The notes under the pieces: model-generated | What the model was told of the DNA's origin: nothing | Seen by the model: only the letters and a program-made list of their open reading frames with translations | Databases searched by the model: none | Part shown: one piece after another, positions 20,001 to 30,789 of the stretch | How the letters are laid out: every line of letters begins with the position of its first letter | How positions within the stretch are numbered: position 1 is the first letter of the stretch | Translations under genes and position numbers: made by a program | Assembly (NCBI GenBank): GCA_963978905.1 | Contig: OZ022257.1 | Span: 42,728,203-42,792,202, forward strand | Direction: 5' to 3' | DNA length: 64,000 nt | Source: Trichostrongylus colubriformis | Taxonomy: Eukaryota; Nematoda; Chromadorea; Rhabditida; Trichostrongylidae

Positions 20001-23000
20001 CTCGCATAGTGGAATGTAGGGTAGAAATTCGTCAGTTACTGAGATGCACTCGTTCCTATTGTTCATGCGTGGACCCCGGTGCCTTATCCGGAAAGCCTCA
20101 AGGGTTTTCCTAGCGCCGATATCATTTTCATAGGCCAGTATGGTACATTTGATGTCGAAATCGCAACCAGCGTGATCTTCTTTTCGGTGCTTTCCAAGCG
20201 GTGCGACTAAACTTTCCCTTCTTTTACTGGCCAGATGTTCCTTTACGCGCACGCTCAGCAGCCTCCCAGTTTCTCCAATATACAAGGCCTCACACGTTAA
20301 ACATTGGAGCTGGTAAATTACTCCCCTTTGTGCACAGTCTCCTACTTTTCCATACGGGCAGATCACACAGTTTTCCATGACGCAAGTTCGGTCATAGAGG
20401 CGGTTTCTGACCAGTTGATGCTTGATGTTACTTTTTGGTGTGTTTATCAATACGACATCATTGGTCAGATCTGCTCTTTTAAGACATTGTTGTATGGCTG
20501 TACTGAAGTGATCTGAGATGAAAGGAAGCTGGAGATGTAATTTATCTTCATCCCTGTATGGAAAAGGCCTTGGTCTGCCTCTTCTGTTACTCTGCCATGC
20601 CGAATAGCCGTTGAGATTAGCTATTTGATTTGCTAATCTTCTGGACTCCTCTCGCTCCTCATTACCGGTGCATACTTCCACAGCAGTTCTGTACATATTG
20701 CGTAACACTGCCCTTTTAACTGCTTTGGGGTGCGCCGATAATGCATGAAGTATTATATTCTTGGAGCTTCCTCCGAATTGCGTAAATGGAAGAGGTGTAA
20801 CTGTGGCAGACGGAGCAACAACCGCTGATAGAGTGGTGAAGTAAACAGCAGAACGGGAATTCAAGAAAAAGCTGGGGAAAGTGTAAATAAGGTCTATGTA
20901 ACGACATGCTCCATGTTATGGCTCACACGTTGAAAAAATTGTTTTGCCAGACGCGTGCAGAAAAGGCTCCTCCGCTATTTCGGCAATGAGCTGCTGATAG
21001 CTGTCAGCTGCAAGGTAGAAAAATTATGGTTCTGTTTTTTCAGGTTCGTCAGTGAGAGTGGCACCTCTATGGACAATCCACTACTAGGTTACGCAAAATG
21101 TGAAGCAGTCGCTGGCCAGCCTTCGAAGTCTATTCTTGTTCTTTTCCCTGACACCAATGAAACTAACGAAAACATTCCCCGTATTCAGGTGAAAATTCAA
21201 TTCCTTGATACTTATGCGAGTACATTGGAGCTTTTTTCTAAGTCTGTAGGTTTTTACGCCGTTATTAATGCCGCACCTGTGAGCTGAAGGGTTTGGGTTG
21301 AAAGACGCCACTCATGTTGACACGACTGGGTGTGTAGGCCGCGGTTATACTCCGCGGTGCCGGCGGCAGGGCGTGGCTGCGTATCTCTGCGTCTCCGCCT
21401 ATGCCACAATGCCTGGTTGCCTGCGTCATCTCTGTACCTCCTTAGTGCCGTCTCCTTCGCTGCCGGTGAACGCAGCCAGCCCTGTCGGCGGTGAGTATGA
21501 CCCCCGTACCCTCGTGTCAAGATTTCGCCAGCAACGTGTGGCGTGCGGCCCAGTGCGTGTGAGCTAGGGGCACAACCGCGTGATCGCTCAACTATCAGGT
21601 CGAAATGGCCATCTGTAATATGACACGTATCACACGACGCACTTTTGAACGCTTATTTTAGATGTGTTTTCAAAATTTGCCAAACAATGAATGCAGCGGT
21701 TCCACATGTATAAGCGTGTTCCTCGCCCACTTCTCATATGAATACAAGACAAGTTCAAGGAATGCCAGCAGCAGGAGCATAGCATAGAGGTAGTTGCGGC
21801 ATTTTGCGTGAGATGGCACTATGGATGGATTCACATGATGGCGGTCTTTTTGTTTTTCATAAGGCTTTCTCTTTTATGTTTGGGAAACATCCTCAAAGGT
21901 CTTCACATGAACGGGAACCATTAGATCCGTTTTCTGCGTACCTCTTTGTCCCTATCTACGAGAGCGAAAAGAACTTCATGATCTAGCTTGTTTAGACGAG
22001 ACATTGTCGCTGAAACGATGATGATATTCGTGCTCAGGATGTCGCATTTTCCCTGTGTGGAAAATGTCAGCCAATTCTAGATTTTAACCAAGTTCGGGAA
22101 AATAGGGGTGCCGATAACAAGTAGTGGTTTTGCCAATTTTTTTTCCTCATTAAAAAGCCTGCAACCATGACATAAATACCAAAAACGCATCTCATTGCAA
22201 ATGCCAACCTGGTATCCTTCCCTTGTCAGTGCGAAACCCTAAGGTAAGGCCGCGTTCATACTCAGCGCCTACAGGTCATGGCTGCTTCCACAGGCAGCGA
22301 GGCAGAGCGGCACGGTGGAGGTGCAGAGACGACACAGGCATCGAAAGGATCACATATGTAGGAGGAGACCTCGAGACAAGCAGCTAGGACCTGCTGTCAG
22401 GGTCAAACGTGGCGTCGAGCAAATTTTCAACAATACGACCCCCTCCAAAATGGGGCCTCCATACGACCCGCCTTTTCTTAGGTTCCGCTATTTCTGTGCT
22501 ACTCAGTCAACGGGATTCTTCAATGAAATTAAGAGCCTACGTTGAAACTGAAATGAAACTCGTGTCAATGCAAGAACAATAACAACCTAACAAAATTCAG
22601 TGATTTTCTTAAACGAATGCCTCTTCGACCATGGGTTATGTGCGCATCCTCTGATGGCTGAGGAGAAGGGTTAAAAGTCATGTACATAAGTTACGCAGCA
22701 GGTAAAGGATAAAAAAGAATGATAACAAAGCTAGAAACCGAAGCGAAGCCATGTTATGCGCGCCACTGCGATTGCAGCGTCGCAATGCAACGGCGACGCG
22801 GCGGTCACGATGGAGCGCGGTATCTTCGCAGTAGTGAGTTAAAACTTTTTTGAATGCTTGTAAGTTTACTAAAACTCCAATTTCAAAGTATTACAAACTG
22901 TTTTCGTATAAACTTTCTTAGACCAGTCTATTGGGCGGCTTGGTTTATCTAATGGTTGCTTAATTCTCTATATGGAAATCCCGTCAAGGAAATTTTTGAA

Positions 23001-26000
23001 AAATTTCGAAGTGTTCACTTCGAATGGTCGTAACACATTCAGACTTGACCTTATGAGTGTAGGGTCGGTGAGGATGACGCTATCCAACGACTACTGGCGC
23101 TATACCATATCTGTAAAGAGGAAGAAGTAATTCCGAAGGAAGCCAATCGAGAAATTTTTTTCACTGAAGGGCGAGATGATCCCATGACTCTTTGGAAAAA
23201 ATGATCCATTGTGTCCGAAATGCCTACAGTACACATTTGAGCTCTCAAAGGTCCAACGGGATGGCGACCAGCGTTGGCCGGCCTCGCTGCCGTATGCGCC
23301 ATGCTCGAAGATTTCATTCAACATTTGCAATGAATACAAATACGGTTTTGTTCCGCATAGTGGATTTTTCGTTTTACGCTTTGGACCCTCAGCCTGAGAA
23401 ATTCAGTTCATCACTGCCTACTTCAACGAATACTACCCCCCTCCCCCCCCCCCCTCCCTCTCACCGGATGTCGCAGATGGCCGCGACGATGGCCTCGGGG
23501 GCACCGCGCTCCCTGGCCCATCCGCGCTGCGGCGCCGCTTGTCGCGTCATACGGCACGCGGTGGCTCCGCCCTCAGTGGTCGAAGCCGGTATATAAGACC
23601 GGCTGCCAACTGCCAGTCGGTTTTCACCGGGCAACGACATGATGCTGCCCGTGGACTGGGGGTGCGGTGCACCCTTGGCTCTCGGGTAGTGTAGCGCTGG
23701 CACATGAGTTGGCCGGTGTCTTCCCCTGCTCCCCGACTGGGAGCAGCCTTGGTTGGATCCCCATGCCAGACACCGTCGGCCATATGGCTACGTGATGCCA
23801 GCCGGATGGGGGTCTACTACGTATAGCCGACTGCCGGGAGTCGCCCTAGCGGAGGCGACTTTTGGGAGCCATGTATGATACATTGTGTTGTTGTATTACG
23901 TGGTGAATTTGTGTTGTAGTCCTTGTTGTGTAATTTATATGTAATTCATATGTCATGTATCCATGTTGTGTCTTATCATGTTTAGTGCTGGGGGCAGGTT
24001 ATCAGTGACGTGACGTTCAGGGCCCGACAGCCCTAGGGGGACTGTGCCGAAGCTTGGCACCCGGGTAACAGGTCGGTAAGACCCTTAGGTCCCCAGGGTG
24101 GGTCCGCCCCGCCGGCCGCTGTGGCAGCCGCCGGGGTGTCTCCGGTGGGGGCGTCTGGGGGGCATCATCCACCATTGGGTGCCTCCTGGACGTGAGAGGT
24201 TTGTGTGCGCTAGGCCGATGCAACACGCGATGTCAAAAGGATGCCTTTGATCCGCGACACCGGACCAAATACGACCCCCTGTCGACGATTCCTCGACAGA
24301 GGTTTGACTATATTCAGGGTAGATACTTTGCAATTTCAGATTTCAGTACAGCCTTCCGCAAAAGTTGGTGACGTCATCGGCTATTGTCTTTATCGACTGT
24401 ACAGGGATTTCGACAAAACAGTGAAGTAATGTATAATCTTTATGTTAGATTTACTAATATTATTTACCATACCATTGTTTCTTTTCTTTGCAGTGGTAGT
24501 GTAGACGATTATCAGTTATTGATGGCGGATGACGGTGGTGAAATCGAGTCCGACCTTCCACCATTGGACAGAAGCAGATCTATTGGCGATCTTGGTTTCA
24601 CCGTGCTCGCCCTTGTTTCCAAACAACGAAATATGAGTCGCGAAATGAAAACGACTTACAGAGTTGTGGTGTAAGTCGTTCACTACTATGACAACTGGTA
24701 TACACGATCTTACTCTGCTCGATTTGCTCAACAATGCATTGCGTGAAGAATTTGGAGCTTTTGGGCTGATCCTTACTTCTGGCCTTCATTCTTAGTACAG
24801 CTTGCGTAAAATTGGAATCCAAGGAATTTGGCAACTCAGATATACGGTAATGGGTACGAAGGAAAGTGAACGCGGTAATGTCATGTATTGGGGAATTAGG
24901 GAAGAGAGACGAAATCCAATTTCGAAAAATTTGAAAATCGGGCTACTGTGCGGCCCCTTAATTATGGCTGTGCACTTGTTTTGGGGCGCACTTACTTGCT
25001 TGCGTATCGATCGAAGCAGCGCGGATCTGCGATGGGTATTCTTTGCGCGTAGCTCCGCTTGCTTTGTGCTCGCTCGCTCCATCCCATCCTAGAAAGCCTT
25101 GTCGAATTGGTCCGAGAGCGCCTTCCACCTGAAACGTGAAACACACTGTATGTTGGAACTCCTCCATCTATCTCGGACAAATTTCTCCTTTCTAGCTAAT
25201 AGAACTATCATAGGCATCTCTTCAATGCCGTACGCGGTAGTAACTTCCCTCATCACGAAAATGCTGATCATTGGCAGCACCTCTAAAGCTGCGTAAGTGG
25301 GGGTGGGCCAGGATGGGATACGATGGCGCGCTCATGCCTCCAAAACGTGGTATTGATGCATTGGACCGTGAATACTATCACAGGATTACTCAGTGTTATC
25401 ATATCTCAAGCTCTCAACACTATTCAGCACATATTGATGCAACCTTTTTCAGTTATCTGCCTAATGGGAAAAGTTTCATATTTGAACTCGGGAATCTCGA
25501 TTACACTCTTGAATGGTTGCGTGATGAGGCTGTGAAGAGAAAACGAGAACAGGAGTCTGGTCAGCGGGCCGGCATGTTGATAGGTAATGATTCTATCAAA
25601 ACTCACGTATGTCTATGATGCGTCGTCTAGTTTTGTGGTGAATCTTCAATATGGAGCAGTCGCAGATCACACTTTGATGCGTATGATTACTTTTTTCAGA
25701 GATGAAGTATGAGTTAGAAGACGTGAACGTCTTTGGGAAACCGATGAATCTTCAACAGTCGATCGGAAATACCGGCTGCTATGAGTTCGTTTTAGTAAGG
25801 GAATACAGTGAGTTCTGGGTCGATTATATTCTGCTTGCATACAGCATTGAGGCTTCTACAAAGCAGATTTGCTGTCTAGGCTCCCGTGGGGAATTTCATC
25901 CTCGTGGTACAATGTTTCGTCAAAAAAGCACTGCACTATTAACACCCACTGTCCGTACGCCAAATAGTCCTTCAGTGTTCGGTTAGTTTCTCGTCTAGAA

Positions 26001-27341
26001 GCGATTTGATGTATCTTACTGATATCTGTTCAAGATTTTTCTAACTCTGGGAACAGTCCTCTCAATACTCCCGGTACATCATCCGGGGGTATTTCACCGT
26101 TTGTATTTTCTGACGAAAACGAAGCGATAATGTCATTTCGAGTGAATCGGCTTCATCGAGTGAAACGGAATTGGCCGGCAACCATGTGTTAGTCTATTTA
26201 CAAGCTTATCTCACATGCTTTCACTCTTTTGTCTTTGTAGTATATTACTTTCTGAGCAGAGCTCCCCAGAAACCGAAACAGTTTACATGAACGGTTGATC
26301 TGTGATGCGCGGCGGTCAAACGCTCGCTTGTAGGTGGAGCCAATTTATGGGAGCCTGTCGACTAGCTTGGTAACTGGTCAAAGAGCTCAGAACGGACCGC
26401 GCTTATCGCCGTCCCATTGTACCGCCAGCGTTTATCAGTGGTTAACTTGTTCCCTTCTCATGAACACCCTGCTTTCAGTTTTGTAGTTTGCGTTTGAGTG
26501 AAACGCATCCACGCATGTGAATACTGACTCTACAATTTCTTAGGTTTTCGCGGTCTTAATTGGCGAACTCCATCGGAAAATAGGATTTTAGCGATTCGTT
26601 GGGATTTATTCGACATCACTCCCTCACGCAGCAATCGGAAATCATTCCTTCCAAATTCATATCAGAAAGTGATATCCGTATTATGGACGAATCTATGTGA
26701 AGTCAAATGCGTGGAACGAGCATCTGGTACGCAACTGATTGGAAACGGTCGCTTTGACCCCATTTTTTTCTTCGGCACGATTGGAATAATTAGGAGAGCC
26801 CATGCCGGTATTGGCGATCACTTGGCTGCCCGTGCACGAAAAAGATGTTCCCGCTACTGGTGAAGAAATTTCTCTACGTCATATTGCCCAAGTTGGTTTG
26901 GCAGTTTTTTGGAGGGTCCATTTTGCTGTCCTCATCGTTTTCATTAAGAATTATGAAAATCGGACGTGGAAGACAATTACGGTGGAATTCGAATCCGTCG
27001 AAAAGGCAAAGCAGGCCAGGGAACATATGGCAGATGTGGTGCAAGCACTCAATTCGCCTGCGTTTCAGGTAAGAGTCTGAGGAAGGAATTATGCTACCAA
27101 ATCTTACAGGTAGCCCGTGTAGTTTTTCGAATTTTCCGGGTGAATTCTCATTGCAGGAAGGTTTTTTATTTAGGCCTATCAGCGTTCAAACGGCGGCTCG
27201 CGTAATCCTTCGGAAGCGGCAGAGGCGGTTTTGATGGAGATGGCCGATGGCTTTCTTCCCGCGTCATCTTCTTGTTCAAAAACATCAACCATGAGAAAAC
27301 TGTCGAAGCTACAAAAAGCGTTCACTCCGAAAAGGAATTAA
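17024..27341 (+). CDS. sinh-1: SIN1/MAPKAP1 subunit of TORC2 (SINH-1)
   Basis: Fourteen exons: 17024-17127, 17737-17833, 17913-18012, 18569-18662, 21044-21188, 24340-24425, 24494-24670, 25453-25583, 25700-25981, 26035-26185, 26241-26293, 26544-26726, 26905-27068 and 27174-27341. The total is 1935 nt, 644 residues, all phases consistent. The N-terminus (MAFSDEQELIDQIR, then MEDDTGTC) matches SIN1. The CRIM substrate-recruiting domain spans about residues 130-268 and has the acidic loop ADDGGEIESDLPPLD then GDLGFTVLALV. The Ras-binding-like region (residues 268-345) has YELEDVNVFGKP then CYEFVLVRE. The PH domain (about 474-590) ends TITVEFESVEKAKQAREHM. SIN1 scaffolds TORC2 and presents Akt/SGK/PKC to TOR. 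The exon 2 acceptor (GTTAAG) and exon 10 acceptor (TTCAAG) are weak, so those boundaries are least certain. Confidence 0.92.
18891..19291. repeat. MITE with GGTGTGTACCCTTA ends, carrying a nested insertion
   Basis: The left end GGTGTGTACCCTTATGTCAT and right end ATAAGAGTACACACC are inverted. The interior (GGATGCCGCACTGCG, GACGCGCATAGCTCGCACAC) matches the intact element at 61374-61619. It is interrupted by the 97-bp MITE at 19093-19189. Confidence 0.7.
19093..19189. repeat. PIF/Harbinger-type MITE, 97 bp near-perfect palindrome
   Basis: The ends are GGCCGCTTTCATACTTTGCG and its exact complement. The arms pair almost completely around a short centre. TAA lies on both sides (19090-19092 and 19190-19192), and the related uninterrupted site at about 61505 has a single TAA. 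This is a directly readable 3-bp target duplication, typical of PIF/Harbinger elements. Confidence 0.88.
19298..19472. repeat. Harbinger-family MITE, diverged
   Basis: CAGTCATACTCACTGTCGGC at the left and GCACCGCAAAGTACGACCGC at the right resemble the ends of the GGCCGCGTTCATAC family. The interior GGCAGGGCGTGGCTGCG and GGCAGGGAGG is shared with copies at 21337, 39464 and 57596. Confidence 0.6.
19995..20915 (-). mobile_element. 5'-truncated Penelope-like element, GIY-YIG ORF
   Basis: A minus-strand frame of about 300 codons is open from 20915 to the stop at 19995 and has no upstream reverse transcriptase. A cysteine cluster (CVMENCVICPYGKVGDC) precedes a GIY-YIG nuclease core: GVIYQLQC, then ALYIGETGR, then VRVKEHL, with a downstream glutamate in KTLEAFRIRHRGP as the likely catalytic acid. 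A cysteine-rich finger followed by GIY-YIG is the C-terminal organisation of Penelope-like retroelements, where the nuclease nicks the target for priming. These elements are usually 5'-truncated, as here. It lies antisense inside sinh-1 intron 4. The frame is intact, so the insertion may be fairly recent; a domesticated GIY-YIG gene is a less likely alternative. Confidence 0.75.
21337..21506. repeat. Harbinger-family MITE
   Basis: The left end GGCCGCGGTTATACTCCGCG and the right end CGGCGGTGAGTATGAC are inverted relatives. The interior carries GGCAGGGCGTGGCTGCG. The right boundary is approximate. Confidence 0.6.
22258..22400. repeat. Harbinger-family MITE, left end only
   Basis: TAA then GGCCGCGTTCATACTCAGCG, followed by family interior (CAGGCAGCGAGGCAGAG). 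No matching right terminus was found nearby, so the copy is truncated; its right boundary is arbitrary. Confidence 0.5.
23430..23462 (+). repeat. Poly-C/pyrimidine tract
   Basis: A C-run interrupted by a few T residues, immediately left of the GC-rich island. It may be a homopolymer artefact-prone site. Confidence 0.8.
23480..24240 (+). promoter_or_regulatory. GC-rich promoter-like island with TATA and initiator
   Basis: GTATATAAGACC (23589-23600) is followed by TGCCAGTCGGTTTTC (23611-23625). This is the same TATA-to-GCCAGTCGGT arrangement as the minus-strand island at 1-780. It is GC-rich on both sides, with a T/G-rich middle (23880-23990). It sits inside sinh-1 intron 5 on the same strand. 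I read it as the 5' region of an unidentified retroelement, with an alternative sinh-1 promoter as a weaker possibility. Confidence 0.4.
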
Positions 27342-27458
27342 TTCCATCATAGTTCTGGTCCTCTTTCATTGCTCAATCAAAGCTAATTACGGTGCTATTG
27401 CAGTGAGAGGGCGTTTTGAGAACGCTGAATGATGATGCATTATCCTCGTGTATAACTT
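27342..27458 (+). other. sinh-1 3' flank
   Basis: No canonical AATAAA lies close to the sinh-1 stop. The 3' end may use a variant signal or lie at the edge of the adjoining MITE. Confidence 0.4.
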
Positions 27459-27943
27459 CTTAAAGGCACAGTTCACGATAATATATTAATCTTGATTCCA
27501 TCCCCGAGTAGATAGCCGCCTCCACAAGAGCAACATGTGTTCCATCACCGCGGCGCGAGGATGAGTGCTAAACGCGTGAAGAACCCGTAAATGAGATGGC
27601 GGCCACCGTCTCAAGATTACCCACACCCATCTTACGATTTGCCAGCAAGGAAGCGGTGGCATATACGTGTATAAGAGGCATGATATCGACTGCGATAAGA
27701 AAAGATAGGGAAAACTTCCATAGGAACAGCAATCTTATCGGATGATATTATCATGCAAAAACTTGTGGGAATGTTTGCCTCTGGTCTGAAGGCTCGTCGA
27801 AGCCAGAGGTCAGGGGCACCTAATTACCGTGGTTTTTGAAAGGATTGTTTGGTTCTTTCTTCACTTATGTGCTCTTCAGCACCTCCAGAGTCTGTATGGA
27901 GCGAGACGACGCACGAAAATTATCGTGAATTGTGCCTTTAAGA
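27459..27943. repeat. MITE, CTTAAAGGCACA-terminus family
   Basis: Left CTTAAAGGCACAGTTCACGA and right TCGTGAATTGTGCCTTTAAG are reverse complements with one mismatch. It is related at the ends to the 1392-1852 element but has a different interior. Confidence 0.8.
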
Positions 27944-28429
27944 GCAAACCGATATGCCTTTACATAACTTTCGTGTTAGTAGCGTACCGTGCATGTACTT
28001 TACAGGTACGGTCCTGTAAAGCAATAGGTAGCAACGGCGTCACTCCTACGTCGCACATTCTCATTCTTTTCATTTTTTGAGAGGGGTTATGCTGGTTATT
28101 TTCGCGGAATAATGTGAATCGTCAGTTTCGGATTTCCCTGGAATTCATCTACACGTGGAGGGTGGGAGCTCCTCAGAATCACTCCTGCAATGCGGAGGAC
28201 CTCTCTTTGGAAATGAGTCATTCCATTCACAACGGAGCTTCTTCCTTCCAGTTTTGGTAAAAATCGCTTCCAAAAGTCTATCATTTCGAATTTTATGGGT
28301 ACAGAAGGAGCAATTTTGCTATCGTTGGTTGAATTCTCATTATATAAGGATTGGCCAAGAATGATGTCAATGCCCGATACCCAGTTCGATTCATTCCTTG
28401 CTGATTGTGGATTACTTACTCTCACGGCA

Positions 28430-28705
28430 AGTAGACCCTTGGATGGTTGTGAAAATCGCATCAGGCAGTGATTTCAATAGTGAAGGCAGCTTCAGCAAGG
28501 AAGAACAGGTGATATCGTAGCATTTTGCACGATATCATCTATCGAAAACCCATTTCTAATCTCCCATACTCGTACGTGGACCGATGGCAAGGAGCTTTAT
28601 CTTTGGTAGTTGTGAAGGGTTTTGGTTTATTTCTGTTCACTGGTGAGTAAACATCCTGCAACACGCGTCATAGCTTTCACAATTTTTCGCGAGGTGTGCC
28701 TTCAA
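28430..28705. repeat. Partial copy of the 1392-1852 MITE
   Basis: GTAGACCCTTGGATGG, GATATCGTAGCATTTTGC and the terminal TTTTTCGCGAGGTGTGCCTT match the interior and right end of the element at 1392-1852. The left end is missing. Confidence 0.7.
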
Positions 28706-28829
28706 AAGAAAAACTGGCTATCTCAATGAAACGTTCTTCTATCGATTGACTGGATGTCGGAAGAAAATATTCTTGGCTTCGTATCTCTTCGTTAATGATA
28801 CTGAACAGTAGAGAAGAGAGAGCACACTT

Positions 28830-29400
28830 TTGCGAGGTGAGCTACACCACGATTTCTTAGTGGGATCAGTGGTTCAGAGATGTTATAATGGAAAGTTCTC
28901 TGAACAATGGAGCCACCATGAAAATTGGACCAGGAGAACCGTTCAAGTAGATGGGACTCGCGTCGTGAAGAGGAAGTGTAGTAAGGGAAGAGTGGTTCGA
29001 AGTCCTTGGCTCGTCGGCGGCATTGAGAATGGCAGTGAGATGTTTATTGAAATCGTCAGACACCGAGACAGGTCTACTCTTGATGCAGTTATTCTGCGGA
29101 CGTCTTGCCTATAAGCACTATAAGAATGGATTCCTGGCGCAGCTACCTCAATGTGGGGAAGATAGGTTACGTGTACAAAACGGTTAACCATGCGGTAAAC
29201 TTTGTGGAGCCATTGACTGGTGTACATACCCAAAGGATCGAAGCTGCATGGTCGCAGAAACGTCTAATCAAAAAGAAAAACGGAGTGAAAGGGGATTCGT
29301 GGGATGACCACTTTCTTGAGGCACTCTGAAAGTGGCAACGAGCCAAGGCACCGAAATATCACCTGTGGAAAGCCATTGCCGAAAGTATCCCATTCAAAAT
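28830..29400 (+). pseudogene. Merlin/ISXO2-type DDE transposase remnant
   Basis: A frame to 29114 gives VQVDGTRVVKRKCSKGR, then WLVGGIENGSEMFIEIV. After a frame change near 29095 the sequence continues to 29329 as RMDSWRSYLNVGKIGY, TVNHAVNFVEPLTGVHTQRI and EAAWSQ. This is the ISXO2-like (IS1595/IS1016-type) DDE fold used by eukaryotic Merlin transposons. The three acidic residues fall at VQV-D, RM-D-SW and RI-E-AAW. Upstream, KIGPGEP lies in yet another frame, so there are at least two frameshifts and the copy is dead. No terminal inverted repeats were identified around it. Confidence 0.72.
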
Positions 29401-30618
29401 GAGTGAATGTCATTCTTTGCTACTCTTGCTTTTGAGGTAGGTTATGTAATATTTTAGGCTTATAACCATTACATTCGAAAAAAGTACATGTTTGCCGTGT
29501 TCTCAGAAGTTTTCGTCGTACTCGTTCAAAAATAATCGCACTCGTTGAAGGTAAGTTCAGGATTATATTCACTCTTGGTGATCCAAAGTACATGTCAGAA
29601 ACACTTTAATCTTGTCAAAGCATGTCAAAGTAGAGCTTTAACAATTTAGACATGTAAGCGATGCAATCATTCTAGACTCGAAACTGCCCCCCTCATTGCG
29701 ATGGCACCCTAATTACTGTGCTGAACCATATCTTTTCATAGAGCTTTCTAGAAGCACGCGAAAGCAGGTGGAGCATTAATTTGTTATATTTTACTTCCGC
29801 TAAAAATATAATCGAGGCGTACAGTAGTAGTACGAGAAGACTATGTGCCTTCTCAAATCCCTAAAGGGGTACCTCCTTCAAGGTGTCTATTGCATGCTGT
29901 AGAATAGAGCTTGAACAACTCCATCTACCGAGTCGCAGAGCATATAGTCCCTTTGACATCCATTTATCTTTTTTAGTAACCCAAATCCATTGTTTCTTCA
30001 ATCAACAATCATCCTCAAATTATCTTCTCTGCTGCTTTGAGGCAACGAGTAGTCATTGTGATATACAACTCAGGAAAATATTTTAAGCGACTTCTACGAG
30101 CTTTCATTGTTCTTTACTCTCAGATAGATTTCTCCTACTAGCTGGTCCCGATATTTGAGAAGAATAAAAGTTTATGTTTCATCCCGAGAGTTGTTTTTTT
30201 TTATAAGTGGCACTTAACTCACTTCGCCTTATTGGCACAGTTTTTTTTGTCTCAAAGCTCTTGCGATATACATGCACTCTTCTATTTAATTTGAACAATT
30301 TTTAATCTCTTAATGCGTATCATGCTGCACTGAAAGAAAATTCCATTGCATTGTGACAAGTTTATAAGTTGTTTGTACTACTTATTTACAAATGAACTAG
30401 TAGAGCATTCAGGAAGATCTTGCGGCTTTCGACCCCTCATTTCATCTCGGCTCATACAATTTTTTTTAATCGAGATAAGAACCATAGGAACTAGCAAATT
30501 TTTGACAATAAGGTACAAATTCGCTCATTCTGGTTGCCCAGAACTATGAAGATCCAGAGAAGATGAATTTTTTGAAGGTTGCTTCAGCACCATGCTAGAT
30601 TGACTGATGCAACCATAC
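29401..30618. other. Gene-free AT-rich stretch
   Basis: No supported coding or repeat structure. Confidence 0.45.
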
Positions 30619-30789
30619 CTTAAATTCGAGTCTTCCTGTCCCGCTACTCGGTACATGCCAATGGGGTGCCTCCGTCTTATGTACGTGTGTTTTGCTGAGA
30701 CCATATCTCTTAACGCCGCCCCTTCCTGGAGGTATGTCTCCATCAGACGTACCAGGCTAAGAGGTATTGGCAGTGGCACGCGGCAGTCA
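30619..30789 (-). CDS. Possible internal exon of an unassigned minus-strand gene
   Basis: On the minus strand the segment has a good acceptor (GCATTCCAG) and donor (AAG|GTATGG). It is open for 56 codons with protein-like composition: PLPIPLSLVRLMETYLQEG, RDMVSAKHTYIRRRHPIGMY. No flanking exons could be found, and I do not recognise the family. Confidence 0.35.

Larger units (their letters stand above)
18663..21043. other. sinh-1 intron 4, colonised by mobile elements
   Basis: This 2.4 kb intron contains a palindromic element (18891-19291) with a Harbinger MITE nested in it, a second MITE (about 19298-19472) and a Penelope-like fragment on the opposite strand. The splice sites on both sides are intact. 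Confidence 0.85.
21189..24339. other. sinh-1 intron 5
   Basis: A 3.15 kb intron containing two Harbinger-family MITE copies (21337 and 22258), a poly-C tract and a GC-rich promoter-like island. No exon is evident between CGTATTCAG|GTGAAA and CAATTTCAG. Confidence 0.8.

Noticed and set aside
28096..28461. 121-codon minus-strand frame
   Set aside because: It spans the edge of a partial MITE copy and has no recognisable domain.
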